Shown here one piece after another: positions 1-8,381 of a stretch of 64,000 nucleotides of DNA. The position numbers and the translations under genes are program-made. Positions within the stretch are counted from its first letter, which is position 1, and each line of letters opens with the position of its first letter. The DNA is from Haloarcula sebkhae. GTDB lineage: Archaea; Halobacteriota; Halobacteria; Halobacteriales; Haloarculaceae. The stretch is from assembly GCF_014647415.1 (NCBI RefSeq), contig NZ_BMPD01000011.1, forward strand, positions 1 through 64,000. The letters run 5' to 3'. The notes below the pieces were generated by a model. It was not told where the DNA came from, searched no databases, and saw nothing but the letters and a program-made list of their open reading frames with translations.

Positions 1-211
1 GGTCGAACAACTCTTGGCCCCCTTTTGAAAGGTTACTGTACCTGAGCACCTTATCGTCGGGAGAGACATCCGATTCATCCACCTCCGTGACGAGAACTTG
101 GGTCCCCGTATTGGGGGCAACGAAAAGAAGTAGGGCAGATATGACGAGTGCTGCGACTCCAATTATAATGAGAGCCCGGACACTGAATCGAAATCCTGCT
201 GGTGTACCCAT
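1..211 (-). CDS. Small membrane protein, YSNLS-motif family (3' end outside window)
   Basis: The reading frame starts at an ATG at 211 on the minus strand and runs off the left edge, so only the N-terminal 70 residues are visible. One hydrophobic segment (about residues 10-32) is followed by an extracellular-looking stretch with the motif YSNLSKGGQELF. The same layout, a TM helix followed by [YF]S-[NT]-LS-x3-Q, recurs in the proteins at 29030-29500 and 42235-42699, which also have a second C-terminal TM helix. I read it as a member of a haloarchaeal small two-TM family (DUF7979-like; name from memory). Function unknown. Confidence 0.65.
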   Translation of the reverse strand, partial: MGTPAGFRFSVRALIIIGVAALVISALLLFVAPNTGTQVLVTEVDESDVSPDDKVLRYSNLSKGGQELFD

Positions 212-620
212 TTTAGAGACTATCTGAATCAAATCAGGGAGCTATCTTCAGTATCGTAATTCATCAAGCGAGGAAGCAATTTCATGTCCCGTGCAAGTGC
301 CTATATTCTTTGTGGGAATTCACATGTGTGATTGCCAGTTCGACAAGACTAGGCGTTTGGAGAGCAATCTGAGCCAGTTCCCGGTCACTGAACCAGCCGA
401 AACCACGCATCATAGCACCGCTAAACCCGCTGTAGTCTCAACTTCCAAGACACGACAGTAGTTGAGACCGCCAGTCTCAGTGTACACAATATGAAATCTA
501 GTGGATCTTGGCTGAATTAACTGTTCAATCTGGATGCAAATTTCACGTGGGCAAGGAGTGAGTTAGGGGTCATTGGGGCAGTCAGAACAGATACTTCGGG
601 CAGGTTGTGTCAAAAAGAAG
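212..620. other. Non-coding interval with a diverged repeat copy
   Basis: No convincing gene is seen. The interval holds one copy (361-456) of a repeat that recurs at 3151-3245, and ends at the promoter of the HD-domain gene. Confidence 0.5.
361..456 (+). repeat. About 96-bp diverged direct repeat, copy 1
   Basis: The segment aligns with 3151-3245 at roughly 75 percent by eye. The best conserved cores are CGGTCACT and TGTAGTCTCAACTTC followed by GACACGA. Copy 1 lies upstream of the HD-domain gene, copy 2 just upstream of the integrase. They could be duplicated promoter regions or ends of an integrated element. Confidence 0.6.
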
Positions 621-652
621 TTTATAACCTATCTGTACTCTATTCGTACAGA
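621..652 (+). promoter_or_regulatory. TATA box and palindromic operator of the HD gene
   Basis: TTTATAAC at 621-628 lies 24 nt before the ATG at 652, as expected for a leaderless archaeal transcript. Immediately downstream is an inverted repeat, TCTGTAC (632-638) and GTACAGA (646-652), covering the presumed transcription start. Its position suits a repressor that blocks the start site. Confidence 0.6.
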
Positions 653-1197
653 TGAGAGATTTAGGAGAGGATGAAGAAATTGAGCGTGCTATCCAATATC
701 TAGTGCACTCGTTCGAATCTTCGGGCGATAATCCGAAACCAGTGATACTCCACAGTACAAGAGTGGGAATGAATCTTTATAACAGAGATTACGACAAGTC
801 CATCGTCATCTCTGGTTTTCTCCACGACCTGCTAGAGGATACAGACGTGGCTTCTGATGAGATCAGTTCGGAGTTCGGAGAGGATGTTGCAAATATCGTG
901 GAAGCCACTAGTTTCGACGGGAATATCGACGACTATCTCCAACAACATCTCGATATCTATGAAAGATGTTTTGAATTGGGACGAAGTGCGGTGATTGTCA
1001 AAGCTGCAGATATCCTTGATAACAGTGATTACTACGATTTGGGTGGCTCGGAGGTACTACAAAAGAACCTAATCAAAAAAATGGACTATTTCATCCAAAA
1101 CTCTGAACCATATATCGGAGACGAGGACATACATCAGGAACTCAATGATAAGCTCCCTATAGTTAAGGAAAGAATGAATATAAAGACCGACAGCTGA
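652..1197 (+). CDS. HD-domain hydrolase, SpoT/Mesh1-like
   Basis: A 181-residue protein with the metal-binding pattern of HD phosphohydrolases of the (p)ppGpp hydrolase branch: His34 in HSTRVGM, His58-Asp59 in FLHDLLEDT, the Glu-Asp pair at 62-63, and Asp120 in KAADILDN. The length matches stand-alone small alarmone hydrolases rather than full RelA/SpoT enzymes; no synthetase domain is present. By family analogy it would hydrolyse a pyrophosphorylated nucleotide in the cytoplasm; the substrate cannot be read from sequence. A strong TATA box and a palindrome precede the start, indicating tight regulation. It stands alone between repeats and a transposase, so a role in stress or phage response is only inference. 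Confidence 0.8.
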   Translation: MRDLGEDEEIERAIQYLVHSFESSGDNPKPVILHSTRVGMNLYNRDYDKSIVISGFLHDLLEDTDVASDEISSEFGEDVANIVEATSFDGNIDDYLQQHLDIYERCFELGRSAVIVKAADILDNSDYYDLGGSEVLQKNLIKKMDYFIQNSEPYIGDEDIHQELNDKLPIVKERMNIKTDS

Positions 1198-1369
1198 AAT
1201 TTACGACATATTTGAACTGTTCGGGCTGGCTACCGAGCCTAGAGTGCTCCGTTGCTGTTCTGTACTGACTACTGTCCACTCATACTGCTTAGCGATATTG
1301 AGAGCTGAATGTGTACTCTCTATTACCAGTTAGACGAATTTTTGGGCATGTCGTGGCCAATACCTTACA

Positions 1370-3046
1370 GTGGTTGCGAGTTGTGATTCTCAACGCAGTG
1401 TCTTTCGACGAATCGCCCAGCAATCATTTGTTGAATGGCCAGCATATGATTCGACGCCACTCTACGATCGGAGCTCTCTCGCCGCCTTGGAGGAAGACAT
1501 CCGGGCCGTTGCCTCCACATGGTTCGACCACAAGGCCCACGATTCCGTCGACGAGTTCGTGTCTCACTACCCAATAGCGTATTTCAAGTTTCGACCACAC
1601 GACTGGTATTCGGGAGCAACCCGGTACCAGATGACCCAACTGTTTCGACTGTTCCTACTCAAAGAACTTCACGGCTGGACTCATGAGACAGCACTCGTTA
1701 CGTACCTCACCCACCACTCTGCACTCTGTGAGCAACTAGATCTAAAGACGGTCCCAGACCAGGCGACGCTGTGGCGCAGCTGGCACGATCGATTCACAAC
1801 AGAGCTTCGCGAGACAATTGAGGCAGCCGCGCGGACGATTCTGATCAAAGCCCAAGACGCGGGCGTTGCTGTTCCACGCGAGCCAGAACGTCAGCTTCCA
1901 TTTCACGGCGATGAACAAGAGGAATCAGATCCAGACACTCAAGCTATTCTCGACGAAGCGGCATCGATTACGGACCACATCGGCCACGTCGTTTTCCCGG
2001 CATTCTCACTGAATCGTGACAACGGCTGTGAGATCCACGAAAACGCTTACTGGGACTTACAAACATACCTCGGACTTCGTGAGAGTTTGGCTGCGAACGA
2101 AGGAGCCCGCAGCTTCGTCTACGAGTCAACTCGTGACCGGACACCGCTAGGTCACGCCCATCGCGAGCACATCCGCGACTTGTCGATTGAACAGATCCGG
2201 GAGATGTACCCGCAGGCTGTGAATCGACTATTGGATGAAGTAGCGGAGACGGAGGAGTTCCTCCGAGCTGGTATCGTTGCTATCGATATCACTGAAGCGG
2301 CCCCGTTCACAGGCGACAGGACCGGGCACGAAGACGAGATTATCGGCACGAAAGAAAAGACCGACGAGTACGCCTATCAGTGGGCTACCGTCCAATTAGT
2401 CGGCAATGCTGTCCCAATTGTGCTGGATGCTCGTCCTGTGCGAAGAGGTGAACCACGGAAAGAGATAGTGGAGGATCTGCTGGATTCAGCCCAAGACGCC
2501 GTTCACGTCGATAGCGTACTGATGGATCGTGAGTTCGACAGCCAGCACATTCTGGAGATGCTCAGCCAGCGTGGACTGTCGTATGTCGTCCCGAAACGAA
2601 TGCAGACCAGCGAGAAAGCCCAAGCAAAGCGACTCCTGCAGCGCGGCCAGGATCGGTACGAGACCGACAGGAAACTTAATCTCGGGAAGAACGAGTGGCA
2701 CGAGACGACACTGACCTATCGGCGGAAAGAGGACTCAAAGCACGACGACCACCGCCAGTACTCGGTGCTCATGTCCAATCGCGGTAGTGGCTTCCTCACT
2801 GAGTACGGGTATCGGTGGGAGATCGAGAGTGGGTACAAATCGATCAAGCGATTCATGGCCGCAACGACGTCGAAAGATTTCGGGTTGCGATTCTTCTATT
2901 TCGCGTTTGCGTGTCTGCTCTACTCGATCTGGCGGGCGGTTGATTTGCTCGTACAAGTCGAATTGACTGGTGAATACGAGCATTCGCCGATGGTGACGGC
3001 CGATAACACGCTGACGCTGTTGAAGAAGGAGACTGGAATCGGGTAG
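1370..3046 (+). CDS. DDE transposase of a large haloarchaeal IS (IS4 superfamily)
   Basis: A 558-residue protein, GTG start. The N-terminal third contains a helix-rich DNA-binding region (around RYQMTQLFRLFLLKEL). The catalytic core shows Asp in IVAIDITEAAPF, Asp in SVLMDREFD and the YREK-like glutamate in YRWEIESGYKSIKRF, the order expected of IS4-type DDE enzymes. The C-terminus ends in NTLTLLKKETGIG. It would cut and paste its element in the cell. Possible terminal inverted octamers TCCACTCA (1275-1282) and TGAGTGGA (3079-3086) would give a 1.8-kb element, but I could not confirm ends or a target duplication. A relative, truncated, is at 61175-62449. Confidence 0.82.
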   Translation: MVASCDSQRSVFRRIAQQSFVEWPAYDSTPLYDRSSLAALEEDIRAVASTWFDHKAHDSVDEFVSHYPIAYFKFRPHDWYSGATRYQMTQLFRLFLLKELHGWTHETALVTYLTHHSALCEQLDLKTVPDQATLWRSWHDRFTTELRETIEAAARTILIKAQDAGVAVPREPERQLPFHGDEQEESDPDTQAILDEAASITDHIGHVVFPAFSLNRDNGCEIHENAYWDLQTYLGLRESLAANEGARSFVYESTRDRTPLGHAHREHIRDLSIEQIREMYPQAVNRLLDEVAETEEFLRAGIVAIDITEAAPFTGDRTGHEDEIIGTKEKTDEYAYQWATVQLVGNAVPIVLDARPVRRGEPRKEIVEDLLDSAQDAVHVDSVLMDREFDSQHILEMLSQRGLSYVVPKRMQTSEKAQAKRLLQRGQDRYETDRKLNLGKNEWHETTLTYRRKEDSKHDDHRQYSVLMSNRGSGFLTEYGYRWEIESGYKSIKRFMAATTSKDFGLRFFYFAFACLLYSIWRAVDLLVQVELTGEYEHSPMVTADNTLTLLKKETGIG

Positions 3047-3150
3047 AGAGGGAACTCAATCCAGGTGATTGCGGAATTTGAGTGGATACACTATCGAAAA
3101 TCTTCGGAACCTGGAAATATAGTCAGTAATACAACATGATTGGCTGATTG

Positions 3151-3245
3151 AGAACTAATCTGAATCTGTCCTCGGTCACTTAACCGTCCAAATACATACA
3201 TTACAGCCCCGCTACACCCGTTGTAGTCTCAACTTCGGGACACGA
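3151..3245 (+). repeat. About 95-bp diverged direct repeat, copy 2
   Basis: Partner of 361-456. It ends about 100 bp before the integrase TATA box. The two copies bracket the HD gene and the transposase, a 2.8-kb segment. Confidence 0.6.
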
Positions 3246-3392
3246 AAATTTGGTATAGCAATATGTACTTTATCAATATCGGTATGTCAATTCTAAGCAC
3301 CATAGAGGTGCTGAGACACCAGAATTCTGGTTCGTGGTTTGGGTTTGTATTATCTTAATAAGCACCACCAGTTTTACCCGGACCCCCGCTGT

Positions 3393-4424
3393 ATGGGAAG
3401 CATGGATCGGCTTCCGCCTGAGTACGACGCTACTCCCGGGGATGATGCCCTCGAAGCAGCCATCGAGAAACGACTGGTCGATATCGACTCCGGACGTTAC
3501 CGAACAAACGTCGCCAGCGTGCTGCGGAAGTTCGCGGCATGGAGTCGGGACCAGCATGGTATCACCGGTCCGGAAGAGATTGACGATGATCTCTGTCGAC
3601 AATACGCTCGTGATCTAGCTCGAGCCGACGATCGGGACGATATCTCGCCGGAAACAGCACGGCGGTACTTCGCCTACGTCCGCTCGTTTCTCACCTGGGC
3701 CGTCTACGAGGGCCTGATACCGACGAACCCAGCCAAGACCAACCACGCTGAAGGCCCGCTTCCGACCGACGAGACCGAAACTGACCAGCAATATTGGACG
3801 ACACGCGACCGCGAAGCCATCTGTGCCACTGCGACCGCTCGCGTCGACGAAGCCGGTGAGCACGAGGACGTCGATCGGGTGGCAGCTTATCGCGACCAAG
3901 CGCTCGTTTTCCTACTCGCCTACTCCGGAGCTCGCAGCGCAGAACTCGTCGCCGTCTCTGATGATGAAGAGCGGAACGGCCTGCGGTGGCGACACGTCAA
4001 TCTTGATGCTGGCACGATGCAGGTGTTCGGCAAGAATCGAACCCGCGAGTCTGCACCGATTCTCGACGATGCGCTCCGCCCACTTCGACGCTGGAAGCAA
4101 CTGCGAGAACCTGACGAAGACGAAGCCGTGTTTCCCAGACTCGATAACGCGGCGAAACCAATGGACCCAACACCGTCGATCACAACCCAGTCTGCCCGAA
4201 ACATCCTCGCCGACCTCTGTGAGTGGTCTGAGTATGATTTCGAGGAACCGCTGAAGCCACACGGCGCTCGCCGGGGGCTTGGACGAGAAATCTATCGCGA
4301 GAACCCGCAACTGGCTCAAGACGTATTGCGACACAAGTCGATCGAAACAACGCACGAGGGCTACGCACAGGAAGCAGCGAAGCGTACCCGTGACGAAGCG
4401 AATGATATCATCGGCGGTGAGTAG
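3393..4424 (+). CDS. Tyrosine recombinase / integrase
   Basis: A phage-type integrase of 343 residues from this ATG (340 from the ATG at 3402). The N-terminal half is a SAM-like core-binding domain; the catalytic half has Arg in YSGARSAEL, the box KPHGARRGLG supplying His and Arg, His in VLRHKSIETT and the nucleophile Tyr in THEGYAQEA. It would cut and rejoin DNA at an attachment site. A TATA-like TATTATCTTAATA at 3348-3360 places transcription start near the ATGs at 3393/3402, so longer upstream starts are unlikely. Its last 85 codons and about 70 bp of downstream sequence are duplicated at 7032-7354. Confidence 0.88.
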   Translation: MGSMDRLPPEYDATPGDDALEAAIEKRLVDIDSGRYRTNVASVLRKFAAWSRDQHGITGPEEIDDDLCRQYARDLARADDRDDISPETARRYFAYVRSFLTWAVYEGLIPTNPAKTNHAEGPLPTDETETDQQYWTTRDREAICATATARVDEAGEHEDVDRVAAYRDQALVFLLAYSGARSAELVAVSDDEERNGLRWRHVNLDAGTMQVFGKNRTRESAPILDDALRPLRRWKQLREPDEDEAVFPRLDNAAKPMDPTPSITTQSARNILADLCEWSEYDFEEPLKPHGARRGLGREIYRENPQLAQDVLRHKSIETTHEGYAQEAAKRTRDEANDIIGGE

Positions 4425-4500
4425 GTTGGGACATCACCTCGGTAGAAGGAGGTAAGCGACACTTCAACTGATTTGTTCACCGAGATGGGGAAGAATGAGT

Positions 4501-4510
4501 ATTATTTAAC
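4501..4510 (+). promoter_or_regulatory. TATA box of the gene at 4531
   Basis: ATTATTTAAC lies 20-30 nt before the ATG, supporting that start and a leaderless transcript. Confidence 0.5.
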
Positions 4511-4530
4511 TCCCACGTGATTATCAACTG

Positions 4531-5349
4531 ATGTCTGGAGACAACTTCTCAGAAGCAGTCCTCAACGCTGCCACTGACATTGTGGCTATTCTCAAAGAGT
4601 TCGGGCTAAGCGATCAGGACATACTTGATGCCATCATGGAATACGACGGTGACGCTGACTCACCAGTTGAAGCTGTGGCTGGCGAATTTAATATCTCGGC
4701 TCCAAGCGAGGGGGCGATATCTGCTAATAAGACAATGGTACTGCAAGATGTACTCAATCATAGTGAGTTAGGGGTGGTAACCGACAGTAGGTACGGTCAC
4801 AAAGTAAATCTTGAACATCAGGTCGATGGTGCGGTGAATCGGTTTGGGTATGGATTCAACTTCCAGAGTATTGGCACTGACGAATGGGTCAGACTCAAAT
4901 CAACCCACCCCAGAGCGTTCCGATTGGTCGTTACCGGGGAGAGTGGCGAGACGGTGACGACAGCCACATTCCGCTATCCCCCTGTTGACGACGAGGCTCA
5001 AAAGTCATACCAGCAGCAGGGAGCCCTCGGCGCAGCTCTGAACGACACTGTACTCAGTGATATCGGGCTTCACATGTGCTACCTTGATGAAGGAAGTGAA
5101 CATTGGAAGTGGTTCATCATACCGAAGGCTACCCTCTCTAAGTTGGTTGAGACATACGGTGAATCATTGGCCGTTTTCGGCGAACCGCTTGTTCGACGCT
5201 GTCCAAGGTATACCTACAGCTGGAACCAGATTGATATTGATGAGGCAACTGATCACGAGGATGAATTCGGTGTCCCTGAACCGCCAACAACTTATAAAAT
5301 CGAAGAGGCATACGATTTGAGTGAGCCGGCTTCACAACAACTGTGGTAG
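4531..5349 (+). CDS. Hypothetical protein, 272 aa
   Basis: I do not recognise the family. The first 55 residues look helical and acidic (residues 1-55, including AILKEFGLSDQDILDAIMEY), followed by a mixed alpha/beta body with many aromatic residues (for example WKWFIIPKATLSKLVETYG). No signal peptide, TM helix or metal motif is visible, so it is probably cytoplasmic. It sits between the integrase and the surface-protein locus, on the integrase strand, with its own TATA box. It may be cargo of the integrated element, but function is unknown. Confidence 0.7.
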   Translation: MSGDNFSEAVLNAATDIVAILKEFGLSDQDILDAIMEYDGDADSPVEAVAGEFNISAPSEGAISANKTMVLQDVLNHSELGVVTDSRYGHKVNLEHQVDGAVNRFGYGFNFQSIGTDEWVRLKSTHPRAFRLVVTGESGETVTTATFRYPPVDDEAQKSYQQQGALGAALNDTVLSDIGLHMCYLDEGSEHWKWFIIPKATLSKLVETYGESLAVFGEPLVRRCPRYTYSWNQIDIDEATDHEDEFGVPEPPTTYKIEEAYDLSEPASQQLW

Positions 5350-5477
5350 CTATTATCGACTACTAAGCAGAGACTAATCGGTGTGATATGAGTGGTCGCA
5401 CTGTGCTGCTATCTCACTCTTGATCCATAGCAAATTCTCCTGTCTCGCGGAAAATAGTATACGGGTTCACCGCTAAA

Positions 5478-5519
5478 CATGGCTATACAAAGGCCAGCTA
5501 CTATTGCAAGTTGCTTTAT
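5478..5519 (-). pseudogene. Remnant of a cohesin gene: first 14 codons only
   Basis: This stretch aligns with the 5' end of the cohesin gene at 8299, including the shared core CTATACAAAGGCCAGCTACT. The original ATG has become ATA, and everything after codon 14 is gone. The shared upstream block (GTAAGTAGGATTAAGTA) also matches 8315-8332. It shows that the whole divergent cohesin/dockerin arrangement was once duplicated here. Confidence 0.7.
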
Positions 5520-5600
5520 TGAATATTTTTACTGAGTAAGTAGGATTAAGTACCCTAACAACTGAGATAAATAGCAACAGTACCTCTATTGAGACTTCAT

Positions 5601-7085
5601 ATGACAAGCTCAACAAGAAAACTACAGGCGTTGCTTGGTGTGTTGCTAGTACTAACTGTCGGTCTAATATTTGGGGTGATGGCCGGAATCTGGGCTGGTC
5701 CGTTAGAGACAGCCGAAAACGAATCGGCACAGACACCCACCTCAACAGCCGGAGACCAGGCGACCGGAGAAATATCGGCCAGTTGGAATGAGTCAACAGA
5801 ACCGAGTGCGAGTGCCATTGAGCAGTTAGCGCCCCGGGAAGACGACTCTCAGCCGTACCCACTCGTCGGTGGACACCAGCCTACTGACCCAGATGGTGAC
5901 GGGCTCTACGAAGATGTCAATGGCGATGGGGCTTTCAACACCGTCGACGCTAACGCACTGTCACGTCATCTGGGGACTACGGCAGCTGGTGCTAACTGGA
6001 GCGCGTATGATTATACAGGTGATAAGCGAACTGACGGCGAAGATGTCCAATGGCTCCTCGCGGCTACACGCTCGACACCCTCGAATGACACCGATGGCGA
6101 TGGACTTCCGGATGCATACGAGCGAAACGTCACCGACACCGACCCCGACATAGCGGACTCCGACGGGGATGGTGTGATTGACGGCACAGAAGACTGGGAT
6201 AACGATACGCTCCCAGCATACCGAGAATACCGACTCGACACTGACCCTCGAAGCAATGATACAGACGGTGACAGGCTCTCTGATGGCATTGAATCACGGC
6301 TCCCAAGCGTTGATCCGACCGACCCTGACACGGATGGGGACGGCGTACAGGACGGCGCTGCCGATCCAGATAACGATTCACTGAGCACCTACAACGAGAC
6401 CGTCGCAGGTACCCTTAGCACCAACCCAGATACGGACGGTGATGGCCTGCTTGATGGGACAGAGGTTCACCAGCTCGGGACCGACCCACTCACCGCTGAT
6501 ACGGATAGTGACGGGCTTCCAGACGGCGAAGAAGTTCGCCTCGAAACAGACCCACTCGTGGCCGATAGCAACGACAATGGCGTTATTGATGGTCAAGAGA
6601 GCTATACCACGACGGCTACGAACGAGACACTCGGAGTCACACTGAGTCTGACTGGCAACGGTGACATCGGGAATGAAACGACCATTGCTCCCCAAGACGA
6701 ACCACGGTTCAACACGTCCCGTGTGACGTATATGAGCGCATCGCCAGTTGTTGAGCTCACCTCCGAGCGAGACTTTTCCTCGGCTAATGTTACTCTGGCG
6801 TACAACGAAACGGGGGTTCAAAATGAGAGTCAGGACCTCGCCGTGTTCACATACGATCCTGAGATGGGGATTTTCGTCCCGTTAAACTCCACTGTCGACG
6901 CCGCTAACAACACAGTAACTGCGAAGACAACCCACTTCTCTACGTTCGCAGTCTATGATCTTACCAACTGGGCAGCGACGTACAACGCAACCGAGCCAGC
7001 CCGACAAACACACGGCGGTGGTGTTCAGCCCAACACCGTCAATCACAACGCAGTCAGCCCGAAACATCCTCGCCAATCTCTGTGA
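5601..7085 (+). CDS. Secreted dockerin/TSP3 protein, truncated paralogue of 8382
   Basis: A 494-residue protein starting at the ATG (an in-frame TTG lies 12 nt upstream). A signal peptide (about residues 1-32, hydrophobic LLGVLLVLTVGLIFGVMAG) is followed by a Thr/Ser-rich linker, a dockerin (about residues 92-160) with two calcium loops in GDGLYEDVNGDG and YDYTGDKRTDGED, then TSP3-type DxDGDG repeats (to about 330) and a beta-sandwich domain with HFSTFAVYD. The paralogue continues into VWA and peptidase domains; here the gene breaks just before the VWA domain and its last codons (after HGGGVQ) come from out-of-frame integrase DNA. It may still be a functional secreted dockerin protein, or a decaying gene. 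Confidence 0.78.
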   Translation: MTSSTRKLQALLGVLLVLTVGLIFGVMAGIWAGPLETAENESAQTPTSTAGDQATGEISASWNESTEPSASAIEQLAPREDDSQPYPLVGGHQPTDPDGDGLYEDVNGDGAFNTVDANALSRHLGTTAAGANWSAYDYTGDKRTDGEDVQWLLAATRSTPSNDTDGDGLPDAYERNVTDTDPDIADSDGDGVIDGTEDWDNDTLPAYREYRLDTDPRSNDTDGDRLSDGIESRLPSVDPTDPDTDGDGVQDGAADPDNDSLSTYNETVAGTLSTNPDTDGDGLLDGTEVHQLGTDPLTADTDSDGLPDGEEVRLETDPLVADSNDNGVIDGQESYTTTATNETLGVTLSLTGNGDIGNETTIAPQDEPRFNTSRVTYMSASPVVELTSERDFSSANVTLAYNETGVQNESQDLAVFTYDPEMGIFVPLNSTVDAANNTVTAKTTHFSTFAVYDLTNWAATYNATEPARQTHGGGVQPNTVNHNAVSPKHPRQSL

Positions 7086-7287
7086 GTGGTCTGACTACGA
7101 GTTTGAAGAGCCGCTGAAGCCACACGGCGCTCGCCGTGGCCTTGGACGCGAACTCTATCGCGAGAACCCACAGCTGGCTCAGGACATCCTCCGACACAAA
7201 TCCATTGAGGCGACCCACGAAGGGTATGCTCAGGAGGCTGCCAAACGGACCCGTGACGAAGCGAACGATATCATCGGCCGTGAGTAG
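7032..7287 (+). pseudogene. Integrase 3'-end fragment, int(C)
   Basis: Encodes the final 85 residues of the tyrosine recombinase (KPHGARRGLG box, RHKSIEATHEGY with the catalytic Tyr), nearly identical to the end of the integrase at 3393-4424. The similarity extends past the stop to about 7354 (4494 in the first copy). The fragment has no start of its own and is fused in a different frame to the truncated dockerin gene. It looks like the scar of a deletion between tandem copies, or of element integration through the integrase gene. Confidence 0.85.
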
Positions 7288-7381
7288 GTTGCTGACATCT
7301 CTTCGCAAGGGACCAGACAGACGACACCTCAACTGAGCTGGTCAGCGAGGTGAGAACGTATCGTCTGTTCTGGAGTCGTTT

Positions 7382-8299
7382 CTACAACCGCCGGTAGATG
7401 ATGATCCCACCGAGAACAGCCACGAGAATGCTCCCACCCACAAGCAGATTTGTCGGTGAGCCACCAGACGGCTCAACACTGTCGGTCGCTCTGGTCTGAG
7501 ACGGTGCGTTCGTCGCGTCCGGCGTGATGGCCGGCCCACCGCCGGTCTGCGCCGAGGTTGACTGCTCGGTTGCCGTCTGTGTCGGTTGTTCAGTTGCCGC
7601 TGTCGTCGTTGTCGGCGTGTCACCAGGCGTCGGTTCCGTTACTGTCGGTGTGTCCGTCGGTGTTGCCGTGTCACCAGAGTCACTGCTGCTGGAATCACTG
7701 TCACCGTCACCGTCATCGCCATCATCATCGTCATCGTTACTATCGTCGGAACTGGAAGAGTCTGACTCGGTTGGTGTCTCCGTCGGAGTCGGTGTTGGCG
7801 TCTCCGTTGGGGTTGTTGTTGTGTCATTTCCGGACTCGACTGTCAGTGTTCCAGCGCGGACGCTGGTGACATTGTATGCGTTCCCGGATTCGTCACCAAC
7901 GGCTGCAACAGTCAGGTCGACGTCGCTCGTTCCGACAGCCTCGCCGGTGAGCGTGACCGAGACAACAGGCGCTGAGCCAGTGTCGGCAGTATCCATGCCA
8001 GTCGCCGCAACGCGGACGCTGTTCGCTTCTTGTGAGGTCTGGACTGTGTCTGGATTCCCAGAAACAGTCGTGTTCGAAACTGTTGCAACTGACCCGCTGG
8101 TGCTTGCAATATCGATATCCAGCGAGCCGACTCCGTCTGTAGCAGACGTGACCACAATATCAACAGTGGTTGTGTTTCCAACGGCAACGCTGTCAGTCGA
8201 TGGCTGGACGACGACACTGGTCGTTCCCGCCCCCATCGCGAGTCCCGCACAGAGGGACAACGCTATACAAAGGCCAGCTACTGTCGCAAGTTTCCTCAT
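7382..8299 (-). CDS. Membrane-anchored cohesin-domain protein
   Basis: A 305-residue type I membrane protein. Residues 1-23 form a signal peptide (LATVAGLCIALSLCAGLAMG). Residues about 26-155 have the pattern of a cohesin domain: alternating beta strands beginning VVVQPSTDSVAVG, the core GVGSLDIDIAS, and the final strand pair around NVTSVRAGTLTVES. A long Thr/Pro and Asp/Ser-rich linker follows (about 158-275), then one C-terminal TM helix (LLVGGSILVAVLGGIIIY) ending in RRL. This is the architecture of a surface anchoring protein that would bind a dockerin outside the cell. It is divergent from a dockerin-bearing secreted protein, which supports a cognate pair. The assignment is by pattern, not by search. 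Confidence 0.75.
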   Translation of the reverse strand: MRKLATVAGLCIALSLCAGLAMGAGTTSVVVQPSTDSVAVGNTTTVDIVVTSATDGVGSLDIDIASTSGSVATVSNTTVSGNPDTVQTSQEANSVRVAATGMDTADTGSAPVVSVTLTGEAVGTSDVDLTVAAVGDESGNAYNVTSVRAGTLTVESGNDTTTTPTETPTPTPTETPTESDSSSSDDSNDDDDDGDDGDGDSDSSSSDSGDTATPTDTPTVTEPTPGDTPTTTTAATEQPTQTATEQSTSAQTGGGPAITPDATNAPSQTRATDSVEPSGGSPTNLLVGGSILVAVLGGIIIYRRL

Positions 8300-8381
8300 T
8301 AAATATACTACTCAGATAAGTAGGATTAAGTATTTTGATTACTGAATCAAACCAACAACAGTACCTCTGGTGGGGGTTTAT
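8300..8381. promoter_or_regulatory. Shared divergent promoter region of the cohesin and dockerin genes
   Basis: An 82-bp region between divergent starts. Its block GATAAGTAGGATTAAGTA and the CAACAGTACCTCT before the dockerin start also occur at 5530-5590 before the truncated paralogue, so the control region was duplicated with the genes. The tight spacing suggests co-regulation. Confidence 0.55.

Noticed and set aside
1275..3086. Terminal inverted repeats of the first transposase element
   Set aside because: Only an 8-bp pair (TCCACTCA) was found and no target duplication; noted in the gene entry but not called as an element.
3210..3250. tRNA 3' end as integrase attachment site
   Set aside because: The sequence near TTGTAGTCTCAACTTC lacks the GGTTCRA-type T-loop and a CCA-adjacent acceptor stem; no cloverleaf could be drawn.
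7524..8345. 273-codon frame opposite the cohesin gene
   Set aside because: It is the mirror of the Thr/Asp-rich linker; Val/Ser-rich composition with no domain, while the minus-strand frame has a signal peptide, cohesin-like domain and TM anchor.
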